From NCBI RefSeq assembly GCF_014646915.1, contig NZ_BMOE01000012.1:53803-117802 (forward strand): a DNA stretch of 64,000 nt, in the 5' to 3' direction. Source of the stretch: Deinococcus aquiradiocola. GTDB lineage: Bacteria; Deinococcota; Deinococci; Deinococcales; Deinococcaceae. The translations under genes were made by a program, and so were the position numbers. This document shows, piece after piece, positions 1 to 7,248 of this stretch. Within the stretch, counting starts at the first letter, position 1, and the number at the start of each line of letters is the position of its first letter. Below the pieces are notes generated by a model. That model did no database searches. It saw nothing but the letters and a program-made list of their open reading frames with translations, and was not told the DNA's origin.

Positions 1-629
1 CGTTGCCGCAGGGTGGATGGCCCGCCGGTGGGGGCGGGGTCGTGCCGGTCCCAGGAGCGCGGGAGGAGGTGCGGGCCGCTCGCGAGGAGCAGGGCGAGCG
101 ACACGGCGAGGACCGCGAGGACGTGCGTCCAGGTGCCGACGTGCGCGGCGAGCAGCACGCTGCCGAGCAGGGCGCCGCCGAGGTTCCCGAACGAGAACCA
201 CGCGTGGAAGCTGGACAGGACGGGGCGGTCCATCTGGCGTTCCACGGCGACGCCCTGGGCGTTCATGGCGACGTCCATGGCGCCGTTGGTGAGGCCGACG
301 GCGGCGAGCGCGAGGCACAGCAGCGGCAGGCTGGGCGCGAGGAAGGGCAGGGGGAGACTCAGGCAGAACAGCAGGCCGAAAAGGCGGGTGACGGCGGCGC
401 TGCCGTGCCGGGCGATCCAGGGGCCGCTGAGCGGCATGCTGAACATGCTGCCGACGGCGATGAACAGGATGGCGGTGCCGACCTGCGCGTCGCTGAGGTG
501 CAGGCGGTCGCGCACGTCGGGGATGTGCAGGACCCAGGTGGCGAGCACGAGGCCGTTCACGAGGAAGGTGGTGGAGGTCGCGGCGCGCGGGGTGAAGGGG
601 TGGGTGGGGGCGGGCGGGGTGTCGGTCAT
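1..629 (-). CDS. MFS transporter, N-terminal part (runs off the left edge)
   Basis: The minus-strand reading frame stays open from an ATG at 629 to the window edge, giving 209 visible codons without a stop. The translation begins MTDTPPAPTHPF and then shows hydrophobic helices separated by short charged loops. It contains the motif GAMDVAMNAQGVAVE, typical of the MFS group that includes YbjJ-like sugar or drug permeases. Roughly the first half of a 12-helix carrier is present. It is transcribed divergently from the LacI-type regulator at 769 with a 139-bp gap holding an operator-like palindrome. By the usual logic of such pairs (inference), the regulator controls this transporter and the substrate may be a sugar. 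No clear -10 box or ribosome site lies close to the ATG. Confidence 0.8.
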   Translation of the reverse strand, partial: MTDTPPAPTHPFTPRAATSTTFLVNGLVLATWVLHIPDVRDRLHLSDAQVGTAILFIAVGSMFSMPLSGPWIARHGSAAVTRLFGLLFCLSLPLPFLAPSLPLLCLALAAVGLTNGAMDVAMNAQGVAVERQMDRPVLSSFHAWFSFGNLGGALLGSVLLAAHVGTWTHVLAVLAVSLALLLASGPHLLPRSWDRHDPAPTGGPSTLRQ

Positions 630-724
630 GGGGCCTCGGGGGTGGGTGGGCGGGGACTGGACCGGCGGGCGAGCGTGTGCGGCGGAGCGCGGCCGGAGTT
701 ACGAACGGAAGTGCGGCGGCGGGA

Positions 725-738
725 CTGAAACGATTCAG
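725..738. promoter_or_regulatory. LacI-family operator-like palindrome
   Basis: CTGAAACGATTCAG is an inverted repeat with the central CG that LacI/GalR-family operators usually carry; only the two bases flanking the CG break the symmetry. It lies between the divergent MFS gene and the LacI-type gene. It overlaps the likely -35 (TTCAGA, 734-739) of the regulator promoter, whose -10 is TAGCAT at 757-762 with 17-bp spacing. This fits autorepression plus control of the transporter. Confidence 0.6.
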
Positions 739-768
739 ACGGGGTTGGCCAGATGGTAGCATTCAGGC

Positions 769-1926
769 ATGGCCCCTGCCAGCACCTCCCCCACCACCCC
801 GGCGGCGGCCCCCTCCCCCGCGCGCCGCGTGACCCTCAAGGACATCGCGCGCGCCCTGCACGTCTCCCCCGCCACCGTCAGCAACGCCTACAACCGCCCG
901 GACCAGCTCTCCCCGCAGCTGCGCGCCCGCATCCTCGAAACGGCGCAGGCGCTCGGATACAGCGGCCCCGACCCGCTCGCCAGCAGCCTGCGGCGCGGCC
1001 GGGCCGGCGCGGTCGGCGTGGTGTACGACGCCACCCTCAGCTACGCCTTCGCGGACCCCGCCGCGTCCCTGTTCCTGGGCGGCCTCGCCCGCGCCCTGGA
1101 ACCGCAGGGGCTGGGCCTGCTGCTCATCCCCAACCCGCACCTCCCGCCCGCCCCGGACGACACCGCGCCGCAGGCCGCGCCGCTCGGCCGCGTGCAGAGT
1201 GCCAGCGTGGACGGCTTCATCGTGTACTCCGCGTCGGACGGCAGCGACCTGCTGCGCACCGTGGTGGGGCGCGGCCTGCCGACCGTGCTCGTCGACCAGT
1301 CGCCGATGCCGGGCGCCGCGCACATCGGCATCGACGACGCGGGCGGCGCGCGCGAGGCCGCCCGGCACCTGCTGGACCTCGGGCACCGGCACGTGGGCGT
1401 GCTGAGCCTGGAGTTCGGACCGTCCGTCACGCCTGCCCCCGGCGCGGGCGCGCCGCGCGGCACCGCCACCCCGGAACGCGAGGCGGCCATCACGTACCGC
1501 ACCACCGCGCAGCGGCTCGGCGCGTACCGGGACGTGGCCGGACAGCAGGGCGGCGTGACGCTGTACGTGATGGAGGCGCAGGACAACACCCCGCAGGAAG
1601 GCGAACGCATGGCGCGCGAACTGCTGCAGCTGCACCCCGGCATCACCGGCCTGCTGTGCATGAGTGACGTGCTGGCGCAGGGCGCGCTGGGCGCGGCGCG
1701 TCACCTGGGGCTGGCCGTGCCGGGCGACCTGAGTGTCGTCGGGTACGACGACGTGCCGAGTTCCGCCGCGCTGGGCCTGAGCAGCGTGCACCAGCCGACC
1801 GCGCAGAAGGGCGAACTGGCGGGCCGGGTGCTGCTGGAGGTCCTGAACGGCGGGCCGCCGCGTGAACTGGTGCTGCCGACCGTGCTGGTGCCGCGCGAGA
1901 GCAGCGGTCCCGTCCGGACGGGGTAG
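769..1926 (+). CDS. LacI/GalR-family transcriptional regulator
   Basis: The 385-residue protein has an N-terminal helix-turn-helix at about residues 21-65 (VTLKDIARALHVSPATVSNAY), the signature of the LacI family. A periplasmic-binding-protein-like effector domain follows, with GVVYDATLSYAF early and VVGYDDVPSSAALGLSSVHQP near the C-terminus. Such proteins bind DNA as dimers or tetramers and are released by a small sugar-like ligand. The ATG at 769 follows a -10 box TAGCAT (757-762) by 6 nt, so the transcript is probably leaderless. Residues 1-20 form a Pro/Ala/Thr-rich tail not present in all relatives. The divergent MFS transporter is the obvious target (inference); the ligand is unknown. 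Confidence 0.9.
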   Translation: MAPASTSPTTPAAAPSPARRVTLKDIARALHVSPATVSNAYNRPDQLSPQLRARILETAQALGYSGPDPLASSLRRGRAGAVGVVYDATLSYAFADPAASLFLGGLARALEPQGLGLLLIPNPHLPPAPDDTAPQAAPLGRVQSASVDGFIVYSASDGSDLLRTVVGRGLPTVLVDQSPMPGAAHIGIDDAGGAREAARHLLDLGHRHVGVLSLEFGPSVTPAPGAGAPRGTATPEREAAITYRTTAQRLGAYRDVAGQQGGVTLYVMEAQDNTPQEGERMARELLQLHPGITGLLCMSDVLAQGALGAARHLGLAVPGDLSVVGYDDVPSSAALGLSSVHQPTAQKGELAGRVLLEVLNGGPPRELVLPTVLVPRESSGPVRTG

Positions 1927-2010
1927 GCCGCACGGCACAGGCCACGCAGGCGAGCTCCGGCGCGGCCCGTCGCCTTCGGGTTTCTTTCGGAGCTTTCGGG
2001 ACTTTCAGTG

Positions 2011-2036
2011 AAAAAAGGGCCGCTGGCGCGCGGCCC
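2011..2036 (-). terminator. Intrinsic terminator pointing along the minus strand
   Basis: GGGCCGC (2017-2023) pairs with GCGGCCC (2030-2036). Read on the minus strand the hairpin is followed by six T residues (A-run 2011-2016). No minus-strand gene ends here, because the flanking genes are both on the plus strand. Confidence 0.6.
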
Positions 2037-2053
2037 GGCGCGGCACGCCGCGC

Positions 2054-2082
2054 TTTACAGCCCCCGCCCACCCCTGTACGCT
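2054..2082 (+). promoter_or_regulatory. Promoter of galE (leaderless)
   Basis: TTTACA (2054-2059), a 17-bp spacer and TACGCT (2077-2082) form a sigma-A promoter. The expected transcription start falls on or beside the galE ATG at 2090, 7 nt after the -10. Confidence 0.75.
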
Positions 2083-2089
2083 GAACGCA

Positions 2090-3091
2090 ATGAAGATTCT
2101 GGTGACAGGCGGAGCAGGGTACATCGGATCGCACACGGTCCGCGCCCTGATGGCGGCGGGACACAGCGTCGTGGTGCTCGACAACCTCAGCAGCGGCAAC
2201 GCCCGCGCCCTGCCGGACGGCGTGCCGCTCGTGCGCGCCGACCTGCTCGACCTGCAGGCCGTGCAGGACACCCTGACCACGCACCAGCCGGACGCCGTGG
2301 TGCACTTCGCCGCCCTGATCGAGGTGGGCGAAAGCATGAGCCAGCCGGGCCGCTACTACCGCAACAACGTCGTCGGGAGCCTCAACCTGCTCACCGCCAT
2401 CGCCGCGACCCGCAAGATCCCCGTCGTGTTCAGCAGCACCGCCGCCCTGTACGGCGACGCCGAGGTGAGCCCCATCCCCGAGGACGCGCCCAAACAGCCC
2501 ACCAGCGTGTACGGCGAGACGAAACTCATGACCGAGCAGATGATCGTGGCCTTCGAGCGCGCGCACGGCATCCGCAGCATCCGCCTGCGGTACTTCAACG
2601 TCTGCGGCGCCCTCCCGGACGGCAGCATCGGCGAGAACCACGCCAACAAGACGCACCTGATCGAACTGGCGCTCCTCACGGCGCTCGGGCAGCGCGAGAA
2701 GATGATGATCTTCGGGGACGACTACCCCACCCGCGACGGCACCTGCATCCGCGACTACATCCACGTCCTCGACCTCGCCGACGCGCACGTCCGGGCCGTC
2801 GAGGCGCTGCAGGAAGGCAGCGGCGACACCGCGTACAACGTGGGCCTGGGGCACGGCTTCACGGTGCGCGAGGTGCTGGACGCCGTGGACGAGGTGCTCG
2901 CCGATTCCGGCCAGGGCCCCCTGAAACGCGAGCTCGCGCCGCGCCGCGCGGGCGACCCGCCCTCCCTGGTCGCCGACTCCGCCCGCATCCGCGCCGACCT
3001 CGGCTGGACGCCGAAGTACACGGACCTGAAAGGCATCATCGAGACGGCGTGGGCCTGGCACCGCACGCACCCGCACGGCTACCAGGACTGA
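2090..3091 (+). CDS. galE: UDP-glucose 4-epimerase
   Basis: This 333-residue enzyme interconverts UDP-glucose and UDP-galactose in the cytoplasm and belongs to the extended short-chain dehydrogenase family. The NAD-binding loop GGAGYIG is at residues 7-13, and the catalytic pair Tyr141 and Lys145 lies in SVYGETK. The substrate-binding stretch YFNVCGA and the C-terminal GDPP motif are also present. Length and motif order match the family. The ATG sits 7 nt behind a TACGCT -10 box with a good -35, so translation should start on a leaderless mRNA. It supplies sugar nucleotides for envelope glycans; several glycosyltransferases occur elsewhere in the window. A lipase-like gene follows after 70 bp. 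Confidence 0.95.
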   Translation: MKILVTGGAGYIGSHTVRALMAAGHSVVVLDNLSSGNARALPDGVPLVRADLLDLQAVQDTLTTHQPDAVVHFAALIEVGESMSQPGRYYRNNVVGSLNLLTAIAATRKIPVVFSSTAALYGDAEVSPIPEDAPKQPTSVYGETKLMTEQMIVAFERAHGIRSIRLRYFNVCGALPDGSIGENHANKTHLIELALLTALGQREKMMIFGDDYPTRDGTCIRDYIHVLDLADAHVRAVEALQEGSGDTAYNVGLGHGFTVREVLDAVDEVLADSGQGPLKRELAPRRAGDPPSLVADSARIRADLGWTPKYTDLKGIIETAWAWHRTHPHGYQD

Positions 3092-3126
3092 CCCGGAGCG
3101 GCTCCCCCACCCCCTGCACTGACCGC

Positions 3127-3165
3127 ATGACGACACGGGCCACGATGCACGGCAGGGCAGCGTGA
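3127..3165 (+). CDS. Candidate 12-codon leader ORF overlapping the lipase-like start
   Basis: ATG at 3127 is followed by 12 codons (MTTRATMHGRAA) and a TGA that overlaps the GTG start of the next gene as GTGA. TGCACT at 3115-3120 lies 6 nt before the ATG, as in leaderless genes, though it lacks the conserved A at position 2 of the -10. It may act only to couple translation into the downstream gene, or it may be chance. Confidence 0.2.
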   Translation: MTTRATMHGRAA

Positions 3166-4187
3166 CGGACGCGCGCCCCTCCCGGCTGCGCCTGCGCGGC
3201 CTGAGCCTGAAGCGCGAACAGCCCGCGTACTCCGTGTCGTTCGCGGGCGCGGACGCCGTGCAACGCCTGCACCGCCTGACGCAGCCGGACGCGGAACGCC
3301 TGCTCAGCGTGTGCGCCGTGTCGCTCAGCCTGTACCCGGCGTGGGAGCGGCGCGACTGGGTGATGCCGGACCCGGAAGCGGCCGTCCGGGTGCACGGCGG
3401 GCACTTCCTGGACCTCTCGGCGCTCGCGCTGCGGCTCGGCGGCGTGCAGCACGAGGCCGGACGGCACAGTTACCTGCACGGCCCGAGCGGACTGGCGTTC
3501 GCGGCGCATCAGGACGCGGCCGGGCAGGTGACGCTGGTGCTGGGCGGCACGAACTCCAGCCACACGGACAGCCAGCCGCGCACCTTCCCCGCCGAGGTGC
3601 AGCAGCTGCAGGCAGACGTGCTGAACGTGGTGGGACGCGTGCCGCGCCTGTACCGGACGGCCGACACGCTCGCCCTGCTGCTGCGCGACGAACTGGCCCG
3701 CGAGCGGCACGGCCACCCGCCCGGACGGCGCCTGATGCTCACGGGCCACTCGCTGGGCGGCGGGCTCGCGCAGTACGCGGGCCTCATGAACGGCCTGGAC
3801 GTGCTGGCCTTCAGTCCGGCGGCACTGGGGCGCGGCGTGCTGGCCCTGCTGGACGAGACGGGCCGCCTGAACGACCCGGCGCGCGTGCGGCGACAGGTGC
3901 GGTCGGTGGCCCTGTCGGGCGACCCCGTGCCGACCATCGGGAACGCGTGGCTGCAGTCGAGCGTGGTCGGCGAGCACCTGCGCCTGCCGCTCGCGCCGGA
4001 CCTGCCGCGCTCCCGCTACGCGAGCAGCCACGGGCAGATCTACCCTCACCTGCTCGCGCACCTGCGGGCACGCTGGCCGGACCTGCCGGACGCCGTCCGC
4101 GAACAGGCGCAGACGCCCACCCCGGACGAGACAGCGCGGCCGGACCCTCCGGGCACGCCGGACCCCGCGCCGCCCGACACCCCCTGA
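3162..4187 (+). CDS. Lipase class 3-like alpha/beta hydrolase
   Basis: The 341-residue product carries the nucleophile elbow TGHSLGGG with Ser197. Asp254 (SGDPVP) and His290 (SSHGQ) lie downstream at plausible distances for the other triad members. The layout fits lipase class 3 or the related intracellular serine-hydrolase families acting on an ester. There is no signal peptide, so a cytoplasmic role is likely. The last ~30 residues are a Pro/Asp/Thr-rich tail. The GTG start has no good Shine-Dalgarno sequence but overlaps the stop of a 12-codon ORF. galE lies 70 bp upstream on the same strand. Substrate unknown. Confidence 0.7.
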   Translation: MTDARPSRLRLRGLSLKREQPAYSVSFAGADAVQRLHRLTQPDAERLLSVCAVSLSLYPAWERRDWVMPDPEAAVRVHGGHFLDLSALALRLGGVQHEAGRHSYLHGPSGLAFAAHQDAAGQVTLVLGGTNSSHTDSQPRTFPAEVQQLQADVLNVVGRVPRLYRTADTLALLLRDELARERHGHPPGRRLMLTGHSLGGGLAQYAGLMNGLDVLAFSPAALGRGVLALLDETGRLNDPARVRRQVRSVALSGDPVPTIGNAWLQSSVVGEHLRLPLAPDLPRSRYASSHGQIYPHLLAHLRARWPDLPDAVREQAQTPTPDETARPDPPGTPDPAPPDTP

Positions 4188-4197
4188 ACGCGAACGA

Positions 4198-4222
4198 ACC
4201 CCCGGCGAGCGCCTGGGGGGGT
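4198..4222 (+). terminator. Hairpin after the lipase-like gene
   Basis: A C-run and a G-run (ACCCCCGG ... CCTGGGGGGGT) can fold into a GC-rich stem just after the stop at 4187. The T-tract is poor (CATTCATC), so this is a moderate call. Confidence 0.45.
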
Positions 4223-4263
4223 CATTCATCGCCGAAACTCGCGGCGCGCCGTGCAGCTGCGGG

Positions 4264-4394
4264 TCATACGGTTTTGAGCTGAACTCTTGGAGTTCAGCCG
4301 AGCGAAGCGAGCACCAACAAGTACGGTGTTGAGGAGATGGAAGGGATGTCGGTGCTGTTTCCGGCAGCCCTGCAATCGGATCAAAACCGTATCA
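4264..4394 (+). mobile_element. Short inverted-repeat element, copy 1 (125 bp, no cassette)
   Basis: The body runs 4267-4391 and is bounded by TACGGTTTTGA at the left and TCAAAACCGTA at the right, a perfect 11-bp terminal inverted repeat. A direct TCA duplication lies on each side (4264-4266, 4392-4394). Just inside the left end is a hairpin, CTGAACTC / GAGTTCAG, followed by CGAGCGAAGCGAG. Near the middle is TACGGTGTTGAGGAGATGGA. The right duplication, read on the minus strand, is exactly the TGA stop codon of mqnC. Two longer relatives are at 31649 and 49340. It encodes no plausible protein and looks like a MITE or a Deinococcus small intergenic repeat. Confidence 0.85.
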
Positions 4395-5597
4395 GTTCGC
4401 GCCGACCGCCCGGTCCTCTTCCAGCTCGGCCCCGAGTCCGTGGTCGAGGACGGCGGTCACGTCGGGGTACTCGATGATCTGGAAGCGGCTGTTGCGGATG
4501 GCGGGCCGGAACCCGGCGTCGTGCGCGATCCGCACGAGTTCGCGCACGGTGGCGTGGTGGCGGTTGTGGTTCCCGGCGGCACTCACGACGTTCTCTTCGA
4601 GCATGGTGCTGCCCAGGTCGCCCGCGCCGTAGTACAGCGCGGCCTGCGCGACCTTGAAGCCCTGCGCGGGCCATGACGCCTGAATGTTGGGGATGTTGTC
4701 GAGGGCGATGCGGGCGATGGCGAGCTGCTGCAGGTACTCGTGCGCGCTCGCGCCGGGCGCCTTGCCGTGCAGGCGGGTGTTCTCGGTCTGCAGGGTCCAC
4801 ATGGCGAAGCCGGAGAAGCCGTTCCCGCCGTACGCGGCGAGGGCCTTGTCCTGCTGGTCGCGGATCTTGAGGAGGTGGCTGGCGCGCTGCGCGTGGCTCT
4901 CCCCGAAGCCGATCACCATGGTGCTGATGGTGTACAGGCCCTTGCGCTGCGCGGCGTCCAGGATGCGGAACCAGTCGTCGCTGCGGATGCGGGCGGGCGC
5001 GGCCTTGGCGCGCACGTCGTCCTCGAGGATTTCGCCGCCCGCGCCGGGCAGCCCGTCGAGGCCCGCATCGATCAGGGTGTCGAGCAGCTCGTCGAGGCTC
5101 AGCCCGAAGGTCTTCTCCATGAAGAGGACCTCTTCGGGCGAGAAGGCGTCGATGCGGATGCTGGGGTGGTGCGCCTTGATGTGGCGCAGCAGGCCCGTGT
5201 AGTAGTCCAGGCCGAGGGCGGGGTTGACGCCGCCCTGCATCAGGATGCGGGTGCCGTTCACCGCTTCGAGTTCGGTGATCTTGGCGCTAATCTGGTCGTA
5301 GTCGAGGGTGTAGCTGTCCTTCTGGCGGGGCGTGCGGTAGAAGGCGCAGAAGTTGCAGCCGACGTTGCAGACGTTGGTGTAGTTGATGTTGCGGTCGATC
5401 AGGAAGCTGACGGTGTCGGCGGGGCTGCGCTGCAGGCGCAGTTCGTGTGCGACGGCGGCCACGTCGGGGAGCGGCAGGTCGTACAGCGCGGTGATCTCCG
5501 CGTGGCTGAGGCGCTCGCCGCGTGCGGCGCGGTCGAGGATCGCGGCGCCGTCCAGCACGTCGGTGCCGGGGACCGCGGGAGTGTGGTGGCTGGTCAT
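4392..5597 (-). CDS. mqnC: Cyclic dehypoxanthinyl futalosine synthase (radical SAM)
   Basis: The 401-residue protein has the radical-SAM cluster motif CNVGCNFC (Cys77, Cys81, Cys84), which binds a 4Fe-4S cluster and cleaves S-adenosylmethionine. The sequences RNINYTNVCNVGC and LMQGGVNP, and the C-terminal GSTMLEENVVSAAGN, are characteristic of MqnC rather than MqnE. The enzyme cyclises dehypoxanthine futalosine in the futalosine pathway to menaquinone, the respiratory quinone expected for a Deinococcus. No other menaquinone gene is adjacent. The ATG at 5597 has no strong ribosome site. The TGA stop is the outer base triplet of repeat copy 1, so the element abuts the gene without altering the protein. 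Confidence 0.92.
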   Translation of the reverse strand: MTSHHTPAVPGTDVLDGAAILDRAARGERLSHAEITALYDLPLPDVAAVAHELRLQRSPADTVSFLIDRNINYTNVCNVGCNFCAFYRTPRQKDSYTLDYDQISAKITELEAVNGTRILMQGGVNPALGLDYYTGLLRHIKAHHPSIRIDAFSPEEVLFMEKTFGLSLDELLDTLIDAGLDGLPGAGGEILEDDVRAKAAPARIRSDDWFRILDAAQRKGLYTISTMVIGFGESHAQRASHLLKIRDQQDKALAAYGGNGFSGFAMWTLQTENTRLHGKAPGASAHEYLQQLAIARIALDNIPNIQASWPAQGFKVAQAALYYGAGDLGSTMLEENVVSAAGNHNRHHATVRELVRIAHDAGFRPAIRNSRFQIIEYPDVTAVLDHGLGAELEEDRAVGAN

Positions 5598-5789
5598 GGC
5601 TTCATGCTACGCCTGCCGGGCGGGACGAAGGGGAAGGGGTGCTACCGTGCCCGTGACGCGGGGGGCCGGGGCCGGGGCAAGGGCCGGACTGACCGGGGGC
5701 GGCGGGGCGCGTGCGTGCCCTCCGCACGGCGGGCGGCCCGGCGGCATCTTCCGGTGCGGGCGGGCCGGGCGGGCGCTACGCTGGGCGGC

Positions 5790-7175
5790 ATGACGGCTGT
5801 CCTGTCCGGTGCGCGCGGGTCGTGGGTGTCGTGGCTGCCGGTGCTGCTGCCGTTCGTGGCGCTGGGGGCGCTGCCGTGGACGGTGTGCCTGGCCCTGAGC
5901 GTGGCGCTGGCCGTGTCGCGCGTCAACGAGGACGCGGAGGCACTGGGCGGGGCGCTCGTGCTGCTGGCCGCGACCGCCGCGACGCTGCCGGTGCTGTTCG
6001 GCACGTCGCCCGACCGGTTGCCGCGCGCCGGGGAGTGGTTCGTGGCGGGCGCGCTGCTGGGCGGCGCGGCCCTGTGGTCCATGCGGCGCATGGCGGTCGG
6101 GGAGCGGCGGGCGCTGCTGCCGGGCCTGCTGGTGCTGCTGGTGTGGCCGAGCGTGCCGGGCCTGCTGGCGTTCGTGCTCTCGGCGCTCGGCATGGGCGGC
6201 GGGCGGGGCAGCGTGACGCGCTCCCTGTGGCCAGCGCGCCGCGTGACGGGTCCGGTGCTGGTCCTGCTGGCCGTGGTGGGCGTGGCGGGCGCGCTGCTGG
6301 CGGGCGTGCTGCCCGGCCCGCCGCCCGCCCTGAGCGCCGGGAGCACCGTGCGGCTGCCGCCCGCGCCCGCAGGCGCCCGGACGCAGGCCGCACCGCAGGA
6401 GCGTGCCCCCGCACCCATCACCCGGGCCGCCAGGTCCGGTGGAGCAGCCCGCCGCCCGATGCCGGAGGAGCTGCCGCTGCTGCGCGCGCTGGTCCCGGTG
6501 AGTGGCCTGCTGGCGGCGGTGTGCCTGGTGCTGCTGACGCAGCGGGCGCGCGTGAAGCGCGGCGGGCGGCGCAGCACGTGGCTGGACGCGGCCGCGCTCC
6601 TGGGCCTGCTCGGCGCGCTCCTGATGGTGGGCGTGTACGGGGCGGGCACACGGTCCGGCACGCTGGCCGCCCCTCCCGGCGCGCAGGCCGGGCAGGACCC
6701 GGCGGGCCGGGCACACACCAGGGAGCAGGCTTCCGCAGGGCAGGACGGGGCCGCGCGCCTGAATCCCGCGGTGCTGCTCATGAACGTGGGGATCGTGGCG
6801 TCGGCGGTGTTCCTGGCGGCGGCGACCCTGTACCTGCTGCACGACGCGCACCTGAACCGCGCCTCCCGCAGTTCGGCCGTGCCGGACGGCATGCCCGCCG
6901 GGGGCAGCGCGCCGCCGCTGCCGCCACTGCACCGGGTGCGGCTGGCGTGGCGGGCGCTGGAGGACGCGCTGGGCGAGGTGGGCCTGCCGCGCCTGCCGAG
7001 CGAGACGCCGCACGAGTACGCGCGGCGCGTGACGGTCCGGCACCCGGACCTGTCCGGACCGCTCTCGACGCTGGCGGCCCTGTACGCGCCCGTGCGGTAC
7101 GGCGGGCAGCTCAGCGAGCGCGACGCGGGCACGGCCGAGGAGGCGGTGAGCGCCGTGCGGCACGCCCTCCCCTGA
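5790..7175 (+). CDS. DUF4129-type multi-pass membrane protein
   Basis: About 461 residues. The N-terminal half has several hydrophobic helices (WLPVLLPFVALGALPW onward), then a Pro/Ala-rich linker, further helices near residues 230-250, 270-290 and 335-355, and a soluble C-terminal tail. The tail contains ALEDALGEVGLPRLPSETP followed by HEYARRV, the PSETP...EYARRV pattern of DUF4129. The MoxR ATPase and DUF58 genes follow in the same direction, the usual company of this family. A role in envelope or surface-protein assembly is an inference from that association. The ATG at 5790 follows TACGCT (5777-5782) by 7 nt, so a leaderless start is chosen; the frame is open upstream, but that part is not gene-like. 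Confidence 0.75.
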   Translation: MTAVLSGARGSWVSWLPVLLPFVALGALPWTVCLALSVALAVSRVNEDAEALGGALVLLAATAATLPVLFGTSPDRLPRAGEWFVAGALLGGAALWSMRRMAVGERRALLPGLLVLLVWPSVPGLLAFVLSALGMGGGRGSVTRSLWPARRVTGPVLVLLAVVGVAGALLAGVLPGPPPALSAGSTVRLPPAPAGARTQAAPQERAPAPITRAARSGGAARRPMPEELPLLRALVPVSGLLAAVCLVLLTQRARVKRGGRRSTWLDAAALLGLLGALLMVGVYGAGTRSGTLAAPPGAQAGQDPAGRAHTREQASAGQDGAARLNPAVLLMNVGIVASAVFLAAATLYLLHDAHLNRASRSSAVPDGMPAGGSAPPLPPLHRVRLAWRALEDALGEVGLPRLPSETPHEYARRVTVRHPDLSGPLSTLAALYAPVRYGGQLSERDAGTAEEAVSAVRHALP

Positions 7176-7248
7176 CCGTCCACGCTCCCCGCCGCCCCTC
7201 CCCTGCCCCGTCCCTGCCCTCATTCCTGACCGTTCCCCCGGAGTTCCC

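Noticed and set aside
1970..2006. Three spaced TTTCGG motifs before the terminator at 2011
   Set aside because: Short and imperfect; no symmetry or fixed spacing strong enough to call a site.
4740..5789. Long plus-strand frame through mqnC running into the DUF4129 gene
   Set aside because: It is the high-GC shadow of mqnC; the true start is ATG 5790 behind TACGCT.
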